Assembly (NCBI RefSeq): GCF_001905595.1
Contig: NZ_LIXI01000012.1
Coordinates: forward strand, 1-64,000
Length of the DNA stretch: 64,000 nucleotides
DNA from: Streptomyces sp. CB00316
GTDB taxonomy: Bacteria > Actinomycetota > Actinomycetes > Streptomycetales > Streptomycetaceae
Direction of reading: 5' to 3'
Both the position numbers and the translations under genes were made by a program. Shown here in pieces: positions 23,101 through 30,000 of the stretch (position 1 is the first letter of the stretch; the number at the start of each line of letters is the position of its first letter). A model generated the notes under the pieces. The model was not told the DNA's origin and searched no databases. It saw nothing but the letters and a program-made list of their open reading frames with translations.

Positions 23101-24793
23101 TGCCGCCGCCCTTCTTCGGGTCCGCGCCGGCCAGGAAGACCCCGAAGAGGCCGCGGTCCGGGATGGTGCCGCCCGAGGTGACGGCGAGCCGCTGCGCGCC
23201 GGGGCGGCCCGTGACCGTACCGCCGACCCGGTCCCAGACGACCCGGGGGCGCAGCTCCGCGAAGGCGTCGGAGGGATAGCGTCCGGCGAGCATGTCGAGA
23301 ACGGCGGTGAACGCCGACTCGGGGAGCGAGGCGAACGGGGCGGCCCGGCGGACCAAGGCGAGCAGGTCGTCCGCCTGCCAGCTGTCGAGCGCCACCATGG
23401 CGACCAGCTGCTGGGCGAGCACGTCCAGCGGGTTGGACGGGATGCGCAGCGCCTCGATCGCCCCGGTCCGCATCCGCTCGGTGACGACGGCGGCCTGCAC
23501 CAGGTCGCCGCGGTACTTCGGGAAGACCACGCCGGTGGAGACCGCGCCCACCTGGTGCCCGGCCCGGCCCACCCGCTGGAGACCGGAAGCGACGGAGGGC
23601 GGGGACTCGACCTGGACCACCAGGTCGACCGCGCCCATGTCGATGCCGAGCTCCAGGCTGGAGGTGGCCACCACGGCGGGCAGCCTCCCCGCCTTCAGGT
23701 CCTCCTCCACCTGGGCCCGCTGTTCCTTGGAGACCGAGCCGTGGTGCGCGCGGGCCAGCAGCGCGGGGGCGCCCCGGGCCGCGCCGGACTGGGCCATGAC
23801 CTCGGCGGGGGCGTGCGCCTCCGGCAGCTCGGGAGCGGGGCTGTCCGGGTCGAAGGCGGTGCCGGTGGCCCGCTCGTACGCGATCTCGTTCAGCCGGTTG
23901 CACAGGCGCTCCGCCAGCCGGCGCGAGTTGGCGAAGACGATGGTGGAGCGGTGCGACTGGACGAGGTCGGCGATGCGCTCCTCGACATGCGGCCAGATCG
24001 AGGGCTTCTCCGCCTGGGCGCCGTCCCCGTCGGTGGCGGGCGAACCGCCCAGCTCGCCCAGATCCTCGACCGGGACGACCACCGAGAGATCGAACTCCTT
24101 GGTGGAGGGCGGCTGGACGATCTCCACCTTGCGCTGCGGCGACAGGAACCGGGCGACCTCATCGACCGGCCGGACCGTCGCGGAGAGCCCGACCCGGCGG
24201 GCGGGCCGGGGCAGCAGCTCGTCCAGGCGCTCCAGGGAGAGCGCGAGATGGGCGCCGCGCTTCGTACCGGCGACCGCGTGCACCTCGTCGAGGATCACCG
24301 TCTCGACGCCCGCCAGCGCGTCCCGGGCGGAGGACGTGAGCATCAGGAACAGTGATTCGGGTGTGGTGATCAGGATGTCCGGCGGCCTGGTCACCATGGA
24401 ACGCCGCTCGGCGGGCGGGGTGTCACCGGAACGGATGCCCACCCGCACCTCCGGCTCCGGAAGGCCGAGTCGCACCGACTCCTGGCGGATGCCGGTCAGC
24501 GGGGAGCGCAGATTGCGCTCCACGTCGACCGCGAGCGCTTTGAGGGGGGACACGTACAGCACGCGGCAGCGCTTCTTCGCCTCGGCGGGCGGCGGACCGG
24601 CGGCCAGCCGGTCCAGCGAGGCGAGGAACGCGGCCAGCGTCTTGCCGGAGCCGGTCGGCGCGACCACCAGCACATCGCTGCCCTCGCCGATGGCCCGCCA
24701 GGCACCCTCCTGCGCGGCAGTGGGCGCGCTGAAGGCACCGGCGAACCAGCTGCGGGTCGCGGGAGAGAAGGCGTCGAGAGCGGAGCCGGTCAT
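20108..24793 (-). CDS. lhr: ATP-dependent DNA helicase Lhr (large form)
   Basis: This is a 1561-residue superfamily 2 helicase with 3'-5' activity in characterised mycobacterial Lhr, linked to DNA repair. The N-terminal DEAD-like domain has Walker A APTGSGKTLAAFLA, DEVH (LDEVHAVAGTKRG) and SAT (LSATVRP). The second RecA domain shows SSLELGIDMGAVD and QRVGRAGHQ. A winged-helix/beta-barrel Lhr core follows to about residue 870, then the long C-terminal extension typical of actinobacterial Lhr. ATG 24793 is chosen because it lies 7 bases after a CACGAT box belonging to a damage-type promoter (24801-24823), implying a leaderless message. ATG 24802 would overlap that box. nei follows in the same direction. 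Confidence 0.9.
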   Translation of the reverse strand: MTGSALDAFSPATRSWFAGAFSAPTAAQEGAWRAIGEGSDVLVVAPTGSGKTLAAFLASLDRLAAGPPPAEAKKRCRVLYVSPLKALAVDVERNLRSPLTGIRQESVRLGLPEPEVRVGIRSGDTPPAERRSMVTRPPDILITTPESLFLMLTSSARDALAGVETVILDEVHAVAGTKRGAHLALSLERLDELLPRPARRVGLSATVRPVDEVARFLSPQRKVEIVQPPSTKEFDLSVVVPVEDLGELGGSPATDGDGAQAEKPSIWPHVEERIADLVQSHRSTIVFANSRRLAERLCNRLNEIAYERATGTAFDPDSPAPELPEAHAPAEVMAQSGAARGAPALLARAHHGSVSKEQRAQVEEDLKAGRLPAVVATSSLELGIDMGAVDLVVQVESPPSVASGLQRVGRAGHQVGAVSTGVVFPKYRGDLVQAAVVTERMRTGAIEALRIPSNPLDVLAQQLVAMVALDSWQADDLLALVRRAAPFASLPESAFTAVLDMLAGRYPSDAFAELRPRVVWDRVGGTVTGRPGAQRLAVTSGGTIPDRGLFGVFLAGADPKKGGGRVGELDEEMVYESRVGDVFTLGTTSWRIEDITRDRVLVSPAPGVPGRLPFWKGDQLGRPLELGRALGAFLREIGGLSDEDARLRLLAAGLDAWAADNILAYLDEQRRACGHVPDDRTILVERFRDELGDWRVVVHSPFGAQVHAPWALALSARLGERYGMDAQVMHADDGIVLRLPDADMMGLDLLDFDAPPTGDAESAGPAPGAFSYDSEQPPVGATDVVFDQGEVQQIVTDQVGGSALFAARFRECAARALLLPRRSPGKRTPLWQQRQRASQLLQVASEFGSFPIVLEAVRECLQDVFDVPGLTELMGDLEARRVRLVEVTTQEPSPFARSLLFGYVAQFLYEGDSPLAERRAAALSLDSHLLAELLGQAELRELLDPEVLTELERELQWLSEDRRIKDVEGVADLLRVLGPLTDAELAERGAEPAWAAELATTRRAIQVRIAGADHWAAIEDAGRLRDALGTALPVGVPEAFTEPVKDPLGDLLARFARTHGPFTAARAAERFGLGTAVTDGALQRLAASGRTVQGEFHPAGIGQEWCDATVLRRLRRRSLAALRQELEPVEPAALASFLPQWQHFGSHRLRGIDGLARAVEQLQGAPVPASALEKLILPSRVMGYTPAMLDELTTTGEVVWAGAGALPGKDGWLALYPADSAPLLLPAPHPLELSALHESLLTTLSGGYGLFFRQIADQVRATTHPDCSDQQLADALWELAWSGRLTNDTLAPLRSLLGSGRTAGSTAHRARRNVPRGRYGSLTAAARPASRTGPPTVSGRWSLLPPREPEPTHRAHALARTLLDRHGVVTRGAVQAEGVEGGFSATYRILAAFEDSGQARRGYVVEGLGAAQFAMDGAVDRVRAAAGTRDRRDPGTAPQALVLAAADPANAYGAALPWPESPDGAGHKPGRKAGALVVLVDGELTLYMERGGKSLLAWQSDPESPALLAAAEALAASARAGALGTLTVERTNGASSLTSPLGRTLEAAGFLATPRGLRLRA

Positions 24794-24800
24794 GTCCCCC

Positions 24801-24823
24801 ATCGTGCACCCCGCCACTGACAA
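24801..24823 (-). promoter_or_regulatory. RecA-independent (PafBC-type) DNA-damage promoter of lhr
   Basis: On the minus strand TTGTCAGTGGC (24823-24813) is followed by six bases and CACGAT (24806-24801). The first part matches the RecA-NDp/PafBC consensus TTGTCRGTGGC perfectly. The -10 part keeps the A and final T of TANNNT. The architecture and spacing equal those of the recA element at 36895. Confidence 0.72.
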
Positions 24824-24894
24824 CGGGCCCGCGACACAGTCCGGAGCCGCCCCTCACCCTGCGGCGCACCGCCCGGAACTGCGAGAATGTGGCC

Positions 24895-25752
24895 ATGGCG
24901 GGAGCGGATCGGGCGAAGGAGTGGGCACGGCACTGGACGTACGCGGAGCTACCGGACCTCGATCTCCTGCGCGCCCGGTACGTCCGCCACACCTTCCCCC
25001 GGCACAGCCACGAGGGGTACGTGTTCGGCGCGGTCACCCGGGGCGTCGAGGACGTGGGGCTGCCGGGCGGGCTGGTGCACGCGGTCCCCGGCACCGTCGT
25101 GATGATCAACCCGGAGGTGCCGCACACCGCTCGCCCGGGACAGCCCGAGGGCTGGACGTACGACACGCTCTACCCCTCCGCCCAGGTGATCAACGACATC
25201 GCGGCCGAGGTGACGCCCTTGCGCGGCACGGTGGGGTTCGGCGAGACGCGGGTGACCGACCCGTACGCGGCCCGGCTGATCAGCCAGGTGCACCGGGCCG
25301 CGGAGGAGGGCAACGCGCTGGCGGCCGACAGTCTGCTGCGGGTCCTGGTGGTCCGCCTGCTCACCCGGCACGGCAGTTCGCTCCCCGGCGTGACACCCCG
25401 GGCCGGGGGCGCGCGGGACGCTGAGCGCGCCCGCCGCGCGCTGGAGGGGCGGATGGACGCGCCGCCCACCCTGGAGACGCTCGCCGCCGAGCTGGGCACC
25501 AGCCCGTTCGCGCTGCTGAGGGCCTTCAAGAAGGAGTACGGGATGCCGCCCCACACCTGGCTCACCGACGCCCGGGTGCGGCGGGCCCGTCGCCTCCTCG
25601 ACGCGGGCATCGCCCCCGCCGAGGCCGCGGTCGCCGTCGGCTTCACCGACCAGCCGCACCTCAACCGGCACTTCACCCGGATCGTGGGGGTGCCGCCCGG
25701 CGCGTACCAGCGCGAGCGGGGTGTGTACCGGCGCGGGCGGGATGTGTCGTAG
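24895..25752 (+). CDS. AraC-family transcriptional regulator
   Basis: This 285-residue regulator has an N-terminal cupin-like sensing half (HSHEGYVFGAVTRG, PGTVVMINPEVPHTARPG, residues about 20-150). The C-terminal AraC double helix-turn-helix (TLETLAAELGTSPFALLRAFKKEYG, AAVAVGFTDQPHLNRHFTRIVGVPPGAYQ) covers about 185-278. ATG 24895 lies 6 bases after GAGAAT and may be leaderless; an in-frame GTG at 24889 is the alternative. It is divergent from lhr and about 105 bp upstream of azlCD, which it probably controls, as AraC regulators with this cupin often sit beside LysE/AzlC-type exporters. Confidence 0.85.
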   Translation: MAGADRAKEWARHWTYAELPDLDLLRARYVRHTFPRHSHEGYVFGAVTRGVEDVGLPGGLVHAVPGTVVMINPEVPHTARPGQPEGWTYDTLYPSAQVINDIAAEVTPLRGTVGFGETRVTDPYAARLISQVHRAAEEGNALAADSLLRVLVVRLLTRHGSSLPGVTPRAGGARDAERARRALEGRMDAPPTLETLAAELGTSPFALLRAFKKEYGMPPHTWLTDARVRRARRLLDAGIAPAEAAVAVGFTDQPHLNRHFTRIVGVPPGAYQRERGVYRRGRDVS

Positions 25753-25782
25753 GAGTGCGGGAAGTGCTTTAGGAGTGCGGGA
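25750..25782 (+). repeat. 13-bp direct repeat between araC-type gene and azlC
   Basis: TAGGAGTGCGGGA occurs at 25750-25762 and 25770-25782, 20 bp start to start, beginning at the AraC stop codon. AraC proteins bind direct repeats about two helical turns apart, so this is a candidate operator for azlCD. It could equally be a small local duplication. Confidence 0.4.
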
Positions 25783-25856
25783 CGTGGCCTGGAGGTGGTG
25801 CGAGCGCGCAAGAACGTACAAGACCGGGCCCTGACCGTGCCCGTAACGTGCGGCGC

Positions 25857-26696
25857 GTGGCAGAACAGACAGCACCCCCAGAGAGCACCGGCGCGATCGG
25901 TGCCCCATCCGCCGGGCCGCCCGGCCCGACGGCGCCCGGCGCCCTGCCGGGCGGACCGACCGGCACCTCACCGCACAAGCCCGACGCGGCCGTCGTCCGG
26001 GACGCGCTCGCCGTCGGCATCGCCGTCGGGCTCTCCGGTTTCGCCTTCGGCGTCACCGCCGCCGGCTCCGGGCTCAGCCTGCTCCAGATCTGTGCCCTGA
26101 GCCTCTTCGTCTTCACCGGCGCCTCGCAGTTCGCACTGGTCGGTGCGCTGGCCGCCGGCGGCAACCCGTACACCGCGGCGGCCGGAGCGTTCTTCCTGGG
26201 CGTCCGCAACGCCTTCTACGGTCTGCGGCTCTCCCAACTGCTGGCCCTTCCGCGCGCGCTGCGCCCCTTCGCCGCCCACTGGGTGATCGACGAGACGACC
26301 GCGGTCACCGTGGCCCAGCCCGACCGGCGGTCCGCGCGTCTGGGATTCACCGTCACCGGGCTCACCCTCTACGTGCTGTGGAACCTCACCACCCTGGTGG
26401 GTGCGATGGGAGCCGAGGCGCTGGGCGACACCGAGGCCTGGGGCCTGGACGCGGCGAGTCCGGCCGTCTTCCTCGCCCTGCTCGCACCGATGCTCAAGAG
26501 CACCACCGAACGCGTCACCGCGGGTCTCGCCGTGCTGCTGGCCCTGACGCTGCTGCCCGTTCTGCCGGCCGGCGTGCCGGTCCTGCTGTCCGCGCTCGCG
26601 GCCCCCGTCGTCCTCTTTCTGATGGGACGGCGCAAGCGGGGACCCGGCACGGCGACGCGGGGGAAGACCACGGAGAAGGGCGGGCGGGACGCATGA
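25857..26696 (+). CDS. azlC: AzlC-family branched-chain amino acid exporter, large subunit
   Basis: This 279-residue membrane protein of the AzlC/YgaZ family forms, with AzlD, an exporter for branched-chain amino acids and analogues. A P/G/A-rich N-terminal tail of about 45 residues precedes the family start (VVRDALAVGIAVGLSGFAFGV). Hydrophobic segments include the conserved LFVFTGASQFALVGALAAGG and FLGVRNAFYGL. GTG 25857 is preferred; GTG 25848 is also in frame. The stop overlaps the azlD start (ATGA), indicating translational coupling. Control by the adjacent AraC regulator is likely. Confidence 0.87.
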   Translation: MAEQTAPPESTGAIGAPSAGPPGPTAPGALPGGPTGTSPHKPDAAVVRDALAVGIAVGLSGFAFGVTAAGSGLSLLQICALSLFVFTGASQFALVGALAAGGNPYTAAAGAFFLGVRNAFYGLRLSQLLALPRALRPFAAHWVIDETTAVTVAQPDRRSARLGFTVTGLTLYVLWNLTTLVGAMGAEALGDTEAWGLDAASPAVFLALLAPMLKSTTERVTAGLAVLLALTLLPVLPAGVPVLLSALAAPVVLFLMGRRKRGPGTATRGKTTEKGGRDA

Positions 26697-26998
26697 ACGT
26701 CTGGATAGCCATCGGTCTGACCGCGGCGGGCTGCTACCTCGCCAAGTACGCGGGCCTGCTGGTCCCGGCGGGGGTGCTGGAGCGACCGCTCGTGCGGCGG
26801 ATGGCGGTCCTGCTGCCCGTGGCGCTGCTGGCGGCCCTCACCGCTCAGCAGACCTTCGGCGACGGGCAGCAGCTCGTCCTGGACGCCCGGGCCGCCGGCC
26901 TCGCCGCCGCAGCGCTCGCGCTGGTCCTGCGCGCCCCCTTCCTGGTGGTCGTCGGCGCGGCCGTGGTCGTCACGGCGGGCGTCCGCGCCTTGGGGTGA
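26693..26998 (+). CDS. azlD: AzlD-family exporter small subunit
   Basis: This 101-residue protein with three to four hydrophobic segments (WIAIGLTAAGCYLAKYAGLL, MAVLLPVALLAAL, a final V/A-rich helix) matches AzlD/YgaH, the small partner of AzlC. ATG 26693 overlaps the azlC stop by 4 bases. Length and position are normal for the pair, which together export branched-chain amino acids. It ends 12 bp before the convergent toroid-fold gene. Confidence 0.86.
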   Translation: MNVWIAIGLTAAGCYLAKYAGLLVPAGVLERPLVRRMAVLLPVALLAALTAQQTFGDGQQLVLDARAAGLAAAALALVLRAPFLVVVGAAVVVTAGVRALG

Positions 26999-27010
26999 GC
27001 GAGGCTCCGG

Positions 27011-27925
27011 TCAGCCCGGGTGACGGCCGTAGGCCCGTAACGTCTCCAGGGCCCTGAGCGTCACCAGGGGCCGCCCCTCCAGGGCGGTGCCCGGTGCCCA
27101 TTGCCGCCAGTTCACCGGCCAGCCGCCGTCCTCCTGCTGCTCGGCCGCCAGACGGTCGAGCGAGCGCTCCAGCTCCTCGTCGGTGAACCAGCGGCGGGCC
27201 AGTGAGCCGGGCGTACGGGCGTAGTCGTGCGGGAAGTGGTGCTCGCCGGGCGCGTAGCCCGGCGCCACCGGGTACTCCCCCCGCCGGGCCGGATCGAGCA
27301 CCGCGAGCCCCTGCCCGCGCACCAGTCGGCCGAGCCGGTCCGCCGCCCGCTCGGCGCGGACCCGGTCCGGCACCCCGTCCAGGAAGGCGATCGCGGCCTC
27401 GATCTCGTAGGGGTGCGAGTGCTCCAGGGCGTCGACGGCGTTCCAGCAGAAGTCCGTCGCCCGGAACAGCCAGGCGTGCCACACCTCGTTGCGGTGCAGC
27501 AGTCCGACGATCGGACCGGTCGCGAGCAGTTCGGCCGGCGGGTCGTCGACCACGGGGACGAACGGTGCTGCGGGATATCCACGCTGGGAAGGGAGCAGCG
27601 CGGGAAGCGCCCCTTCTTTGGTCGACACGTCGCTCAGATAGCGGCAGATCCGCTCCACCCGCAGGCCGTCGCAGCGGCCGATGGAGTCGAGGACGCTGAG
27701 TGCGTGGGCGGTGTGCAGCGGCTGGCTGACCGGACCGCGAAGATCGGGTTCCAGCGCGTGGGCGTAGCCGCCGTCATCGTTGCGGTAGGCGGCGAGGGCC
27801 GTCTCGACCGGGTTCGGGTCGCCGTCGAGGAAGCGGTGGGCGAACCTCCGCTGTTCGAGGACGCGGGCGGTGAGCCAGATGAAGTGCTCGGCTCGGACGA
27901 GGTGATGTGCTCCGGTTCCAGCCAT
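27011..27925 (-). CDS. Conserved protein with terpenoid cyclase/prenyltransferase-like toroid fold
   Basis: This 304-residue soluble protein has repeated motifs of the alpha/alpha-toroid superfamily. Examples are ALAAYRNDDGGYAHALEPDLRGPVSQPLHTAHAL near residue 50 and AAEQQEDGGWPVNWRQWAPG near the C-terminus, both QxxDGGW-like. The cyclase DxDD acid motif is not seen, so a catalytic role is unproven and the true substrate unknown. ATG 27925 has no ribosome-binding site but lies 6 bases after TACCGT (27937-27932 on the minus strand), consistent with leaderless expression. It converges on azlD and diverges from DUF3046. Confidence 0.7.
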   Translation of the reverse strand: MAGTGAHHLVRAEHFIWLTARVLEQRRFAHRFLDGDPNPVETALAAYRNDDGGYAHALEPDLRGPVSQPLHTAHALSVLDSIGRCDGLRVERICRYLSDVSTKEGALPALLPSQRGYPAAPFVPVVDDPPAELLATGPIVGLLHRNEVWHAWLFRATDFCWNAVDALEHSHPYEIEAAIAFLDGVPDRVRAERAADRLGRLVRGQGLAVLDPARRGEYPVAPGYAPGEHHFPHDYARTPGSLARRWFTDEELERSLDRLAAEQQEDGGWPVNWRQWAPGTALEGRPLVTLRALETLRAYGRHPG

Positions 27926-28005
27926 GGACCGACGGTAGAGGGGAAAAGAGCCCCGGCACATGCCCGGCGGACCGGCTGCACTCTCAGGAGCGCGATACTG
28001 AGGGC

Positions 28006-28200
28006 ATGCGGTTGACGATTTTCTGGGAGCGGATGGCGGACCACTTCGGTGCCGTGTACGCGGACTCCTTCGCCCGTGACCATGTGATGGCCGAACTCGG
28101 CGGACGCACGGTGCATCAGGCGCTGGACACGGGCTGGGCCGCGAAGGACGTCTGGCGCGCGGTCTGTACGTCTATGGACGTCCCCGCGGAGAAGCGCTGA
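28006..28200 (+). CDS. DUF3046 family protein
   Basis: This 64-residue acidic protein (MRLTIFWERMADHFG, SFARDHVMAELGGRTVHQALD, WRAVC) matches DUF3046, a small actinobacterial family of unknown function that commonly lies near recA, as here. ATG 28006 is preceded by GAGGG about 2 bp upstream and by AGGAG further up; the start fits the family's first residues. The function is unknown. Confidence 0.82.
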   Translation: MRLTIFWERMADHFGAVYADSFARDHVMAELGGRTVHQALDTGWAAKDVWRAVCTSMDVPAEKR

Positions 28201-28293
28201 TGCCCGCGGGCGTCCGCGCCGCCGAGCGCTGACCTCGGCGCCGGTGCCCCGGGCGGGGGACCGGCTGTCGGTGGCGTAGGCGAGACTTGTCCC

Positions 28294-29532
28294 GTGTCAT
28301 CGACAGACGAGACCGTTCTGGCCCAGCCGTCCGACGCCCCGCCCGCCGGGCCCCCCGCGCCACCGTCCGGTCCGGGGCCCGCCCGCATGCCGGGCTGGCT
28401 GCCGCGCGCGATGGTCCTGGCGCTGGCGCTCTACGCCTGCCTCCAGCTCGGCAGCTGGGCGTTCGACCAGGTCATCGGGTTGCTGAACAATGTGCTGATC
28501 GCCTTCTTCCTCGCGCTCGCCATCGAGCCCGCGGTGGGCCGGATGTCGGCCCGCGGGATGCGCCGGGGCCTGGCCACGTTCCTCGTCTTCATCGGCTTGA
28601 TGATCTTCAGCGCCGGGTTCGTCGTCCTCCTGGGGTCGATGCTGGCCGGCCAGATCTTGGACATGGTCGACGACTTCCCCCAGTACATCGACTCGGTGAT
28701 CAGCTGGGTCAACCAGACCTTCCGCACCGAGCTCTCGCGGGTCCAGGTCCAGGACAGCCTTCTGCACTCCGACTGGCTGCAGAAGTACGTCCAGAACAGC
28801 GCCACGGGGGTGCTCGACGTCTCCACCACGGTCCTCGGCGGGCTGTTCCGGCTGCTGACGATCTTCCTGTTCTCGTTCTACTTCGCGGCCGACGGCCCCC
28901 GGCTGCGCCGCGCGCTCTGCTCCGTACTGCCGCCGGCCCGGCAGACCGAGGTGCTGCGCGCCTGGGAGATCGCGGTCGACAAGACCGGCGGTTACCTCTA
29001 CTCGCGCGGCCTGATGGCACTGATCTCCGGCGTCGCGCACTACATCCTGCTGGTCGTCCTCGGCGTGCCCTACGCTCCGGCGCTCGCGGTCTGGGTGGGG
29101 CTCGTCTCGCAGTTCATCCCCACCATCGGTACGTATCTGGCGGGCGCCCTGCCGATGCTGATCGCCTTCACGGTCAACCCCTGGTACGCGCTGTGGGTGC
29201 TGGGATTCGTCGTGGTCTATCAGCAGTTCGAGAACTACGTCCTCCAGCCCAAGCTGACCGCCAAGACCGTCGACATCCACCCGGCGGTCGCGTTCGGTTC
29301 GGTGGTCGCGGGGACGGCCCTGCTGGGAGCCGTCGGCGCGCTGATCGCCATCCCCGCCGTCGCCACGCTCCAGGCGTTCCTGGGGGCCTATGTGAAGCGG
29401 TACGACGTCACCGACGACCCCCGGGTGCACGGCGCCCCCCCACCGAGGCGCGGGGAACCTGTCCTCTCCCGGATACGCCGGGCGCTGGGCGGACCCGGCA
29501 GGCCGGGCGGCGGGGCGGCCGGACAGACCTGA
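28294..29532 (+). CDS. AI-2E family transporter (TqsA/PerM-like)
   Basis: This 412-residue polytopic membrane protein has about eight hydrophobic segments between residues 35 and 375. Family signatures are IAFFLALAIEPAVG, GLISQ-like GLVSQFIPTIGTYLAGALPML, and NYVLQPKLTAKTVDIHPAVAFGSV. The family was named for autoinducer-2 export, but many members export other solutes or act as Na+/H+ antiporters, so the substrate is not assignable. N- and C-terminal tails are P/G/R-rich. GTG 28294 begins the reading frame. The gene ends 1 bp before the convergent cytochrome bd remnant. Confidence 0.82.
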   Translation: MSSTDETVLAQPSDAPPAGPPAPPSGPGPARMPGWLPRAMVLALALYACLQLGSWAFDQVIGLLNNVLIAFFLALAIEPAVGRMSARGMRRGLATFLVFIGLMIFSAGFVVLLGSMLAGQILDMVDDFPQYIDSVISWVNQTFRTELSRVQVQDSLLHSDWLQKYVQNSATGVLDVSTTVLGGLFRLLTIFLFSFYFAADGPRLRRALCSVLPPARQTEVLRAWEIAVDKTGGYLYSRGLMALISGVAHYILLVVLGVPYAPALAVWVGLVSQFIPTIGTYLAGALPMLIAFTVNPWYALWVLGFVVVYQQFENYVLQPKLTAKTVDIHPAVAFGSVVAGTALLGAVGALIAIPAVATLQAFLGAYVKRYDVTDDPRVHGAPPPRRGEPVLSRIRRALGGPGRPGGGAAGQT

Positions 29533-29533
29533 G

Positions 29534-30000
29534 TCAGAGGTACGAGGGGTGCGTCACCCGGTGCCGGAAGGTGTGCCAGGTCCACGCCTGGGCGGCGACC
29601 AGCAGCGGGCAGAACGCGAGCAGGACGGGGAGGAGCAGGGTGAGCGTCGCCCGGTCCGCGGCGCGCGCCGCCGGATGGAGTGCCGGGCCCGTAGCGGGGG
29701 GCGAAGGGCGGCGGACCTGCGGCGACGGGTTCCGCACGGGCCCGCTCGTCGTGGCCGAGCCCCGTCTCCACCGGCCCGGGACGCGCGTGTCGCAGGAGCA
29801 GCCATCCGTTGAGGACGGCCAGCGCCGCGAAGAGCACGGTGAAGGTGATCAGTGAGGCGAGCATGGTTCCGGGGGAGTGGCCGGAGACGGCGTCCTCGAT
29901 CTTCAGCAGCCCGTACACCACCCAGGGCTGGCGGCCGGCCTCCCGGAAGACCCAGCCGCTGATCATCGCCAGGTAGGGCAGCGGTACGGCGGTCAGCGGT
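29534..30000 (-). pseudogene. Cytochrome bd oxidase remnants (3' ends of cydA and cydB)
   Basis: On the minus strand, LPYLAMISGWVFREAGRQPWVV and YGLL (29990-29910) match the quinol-oxidase subunit I segment with the GRQPW motif. A membrane helix (ASLITFTVLFAALAVLNGWLLL) and a degenerate tail follow. About 60 bp further, in another frame (29668-29534), TLLLPVLLAF and QAWTWHTFRHRVTHPSYL resemble the last helix and C-terminus of subunit II (CydB). All haem ligands and the Q-loop of CydA and most of CydB are missing. The fragment begins at the stop codon of the upstream SDR gene with no start or ribosome-binding site. It is read as the leftover of a cydAB locus after two large deletions. Confidence 0.72.

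Noticed and set aside
19197..24355. Several 280-680-codon plus-strand frames opposite nei and lhr
   Set aside because: These are shadow frames of the well-supported minus-strand repair genes, with no motifs or credible starts.
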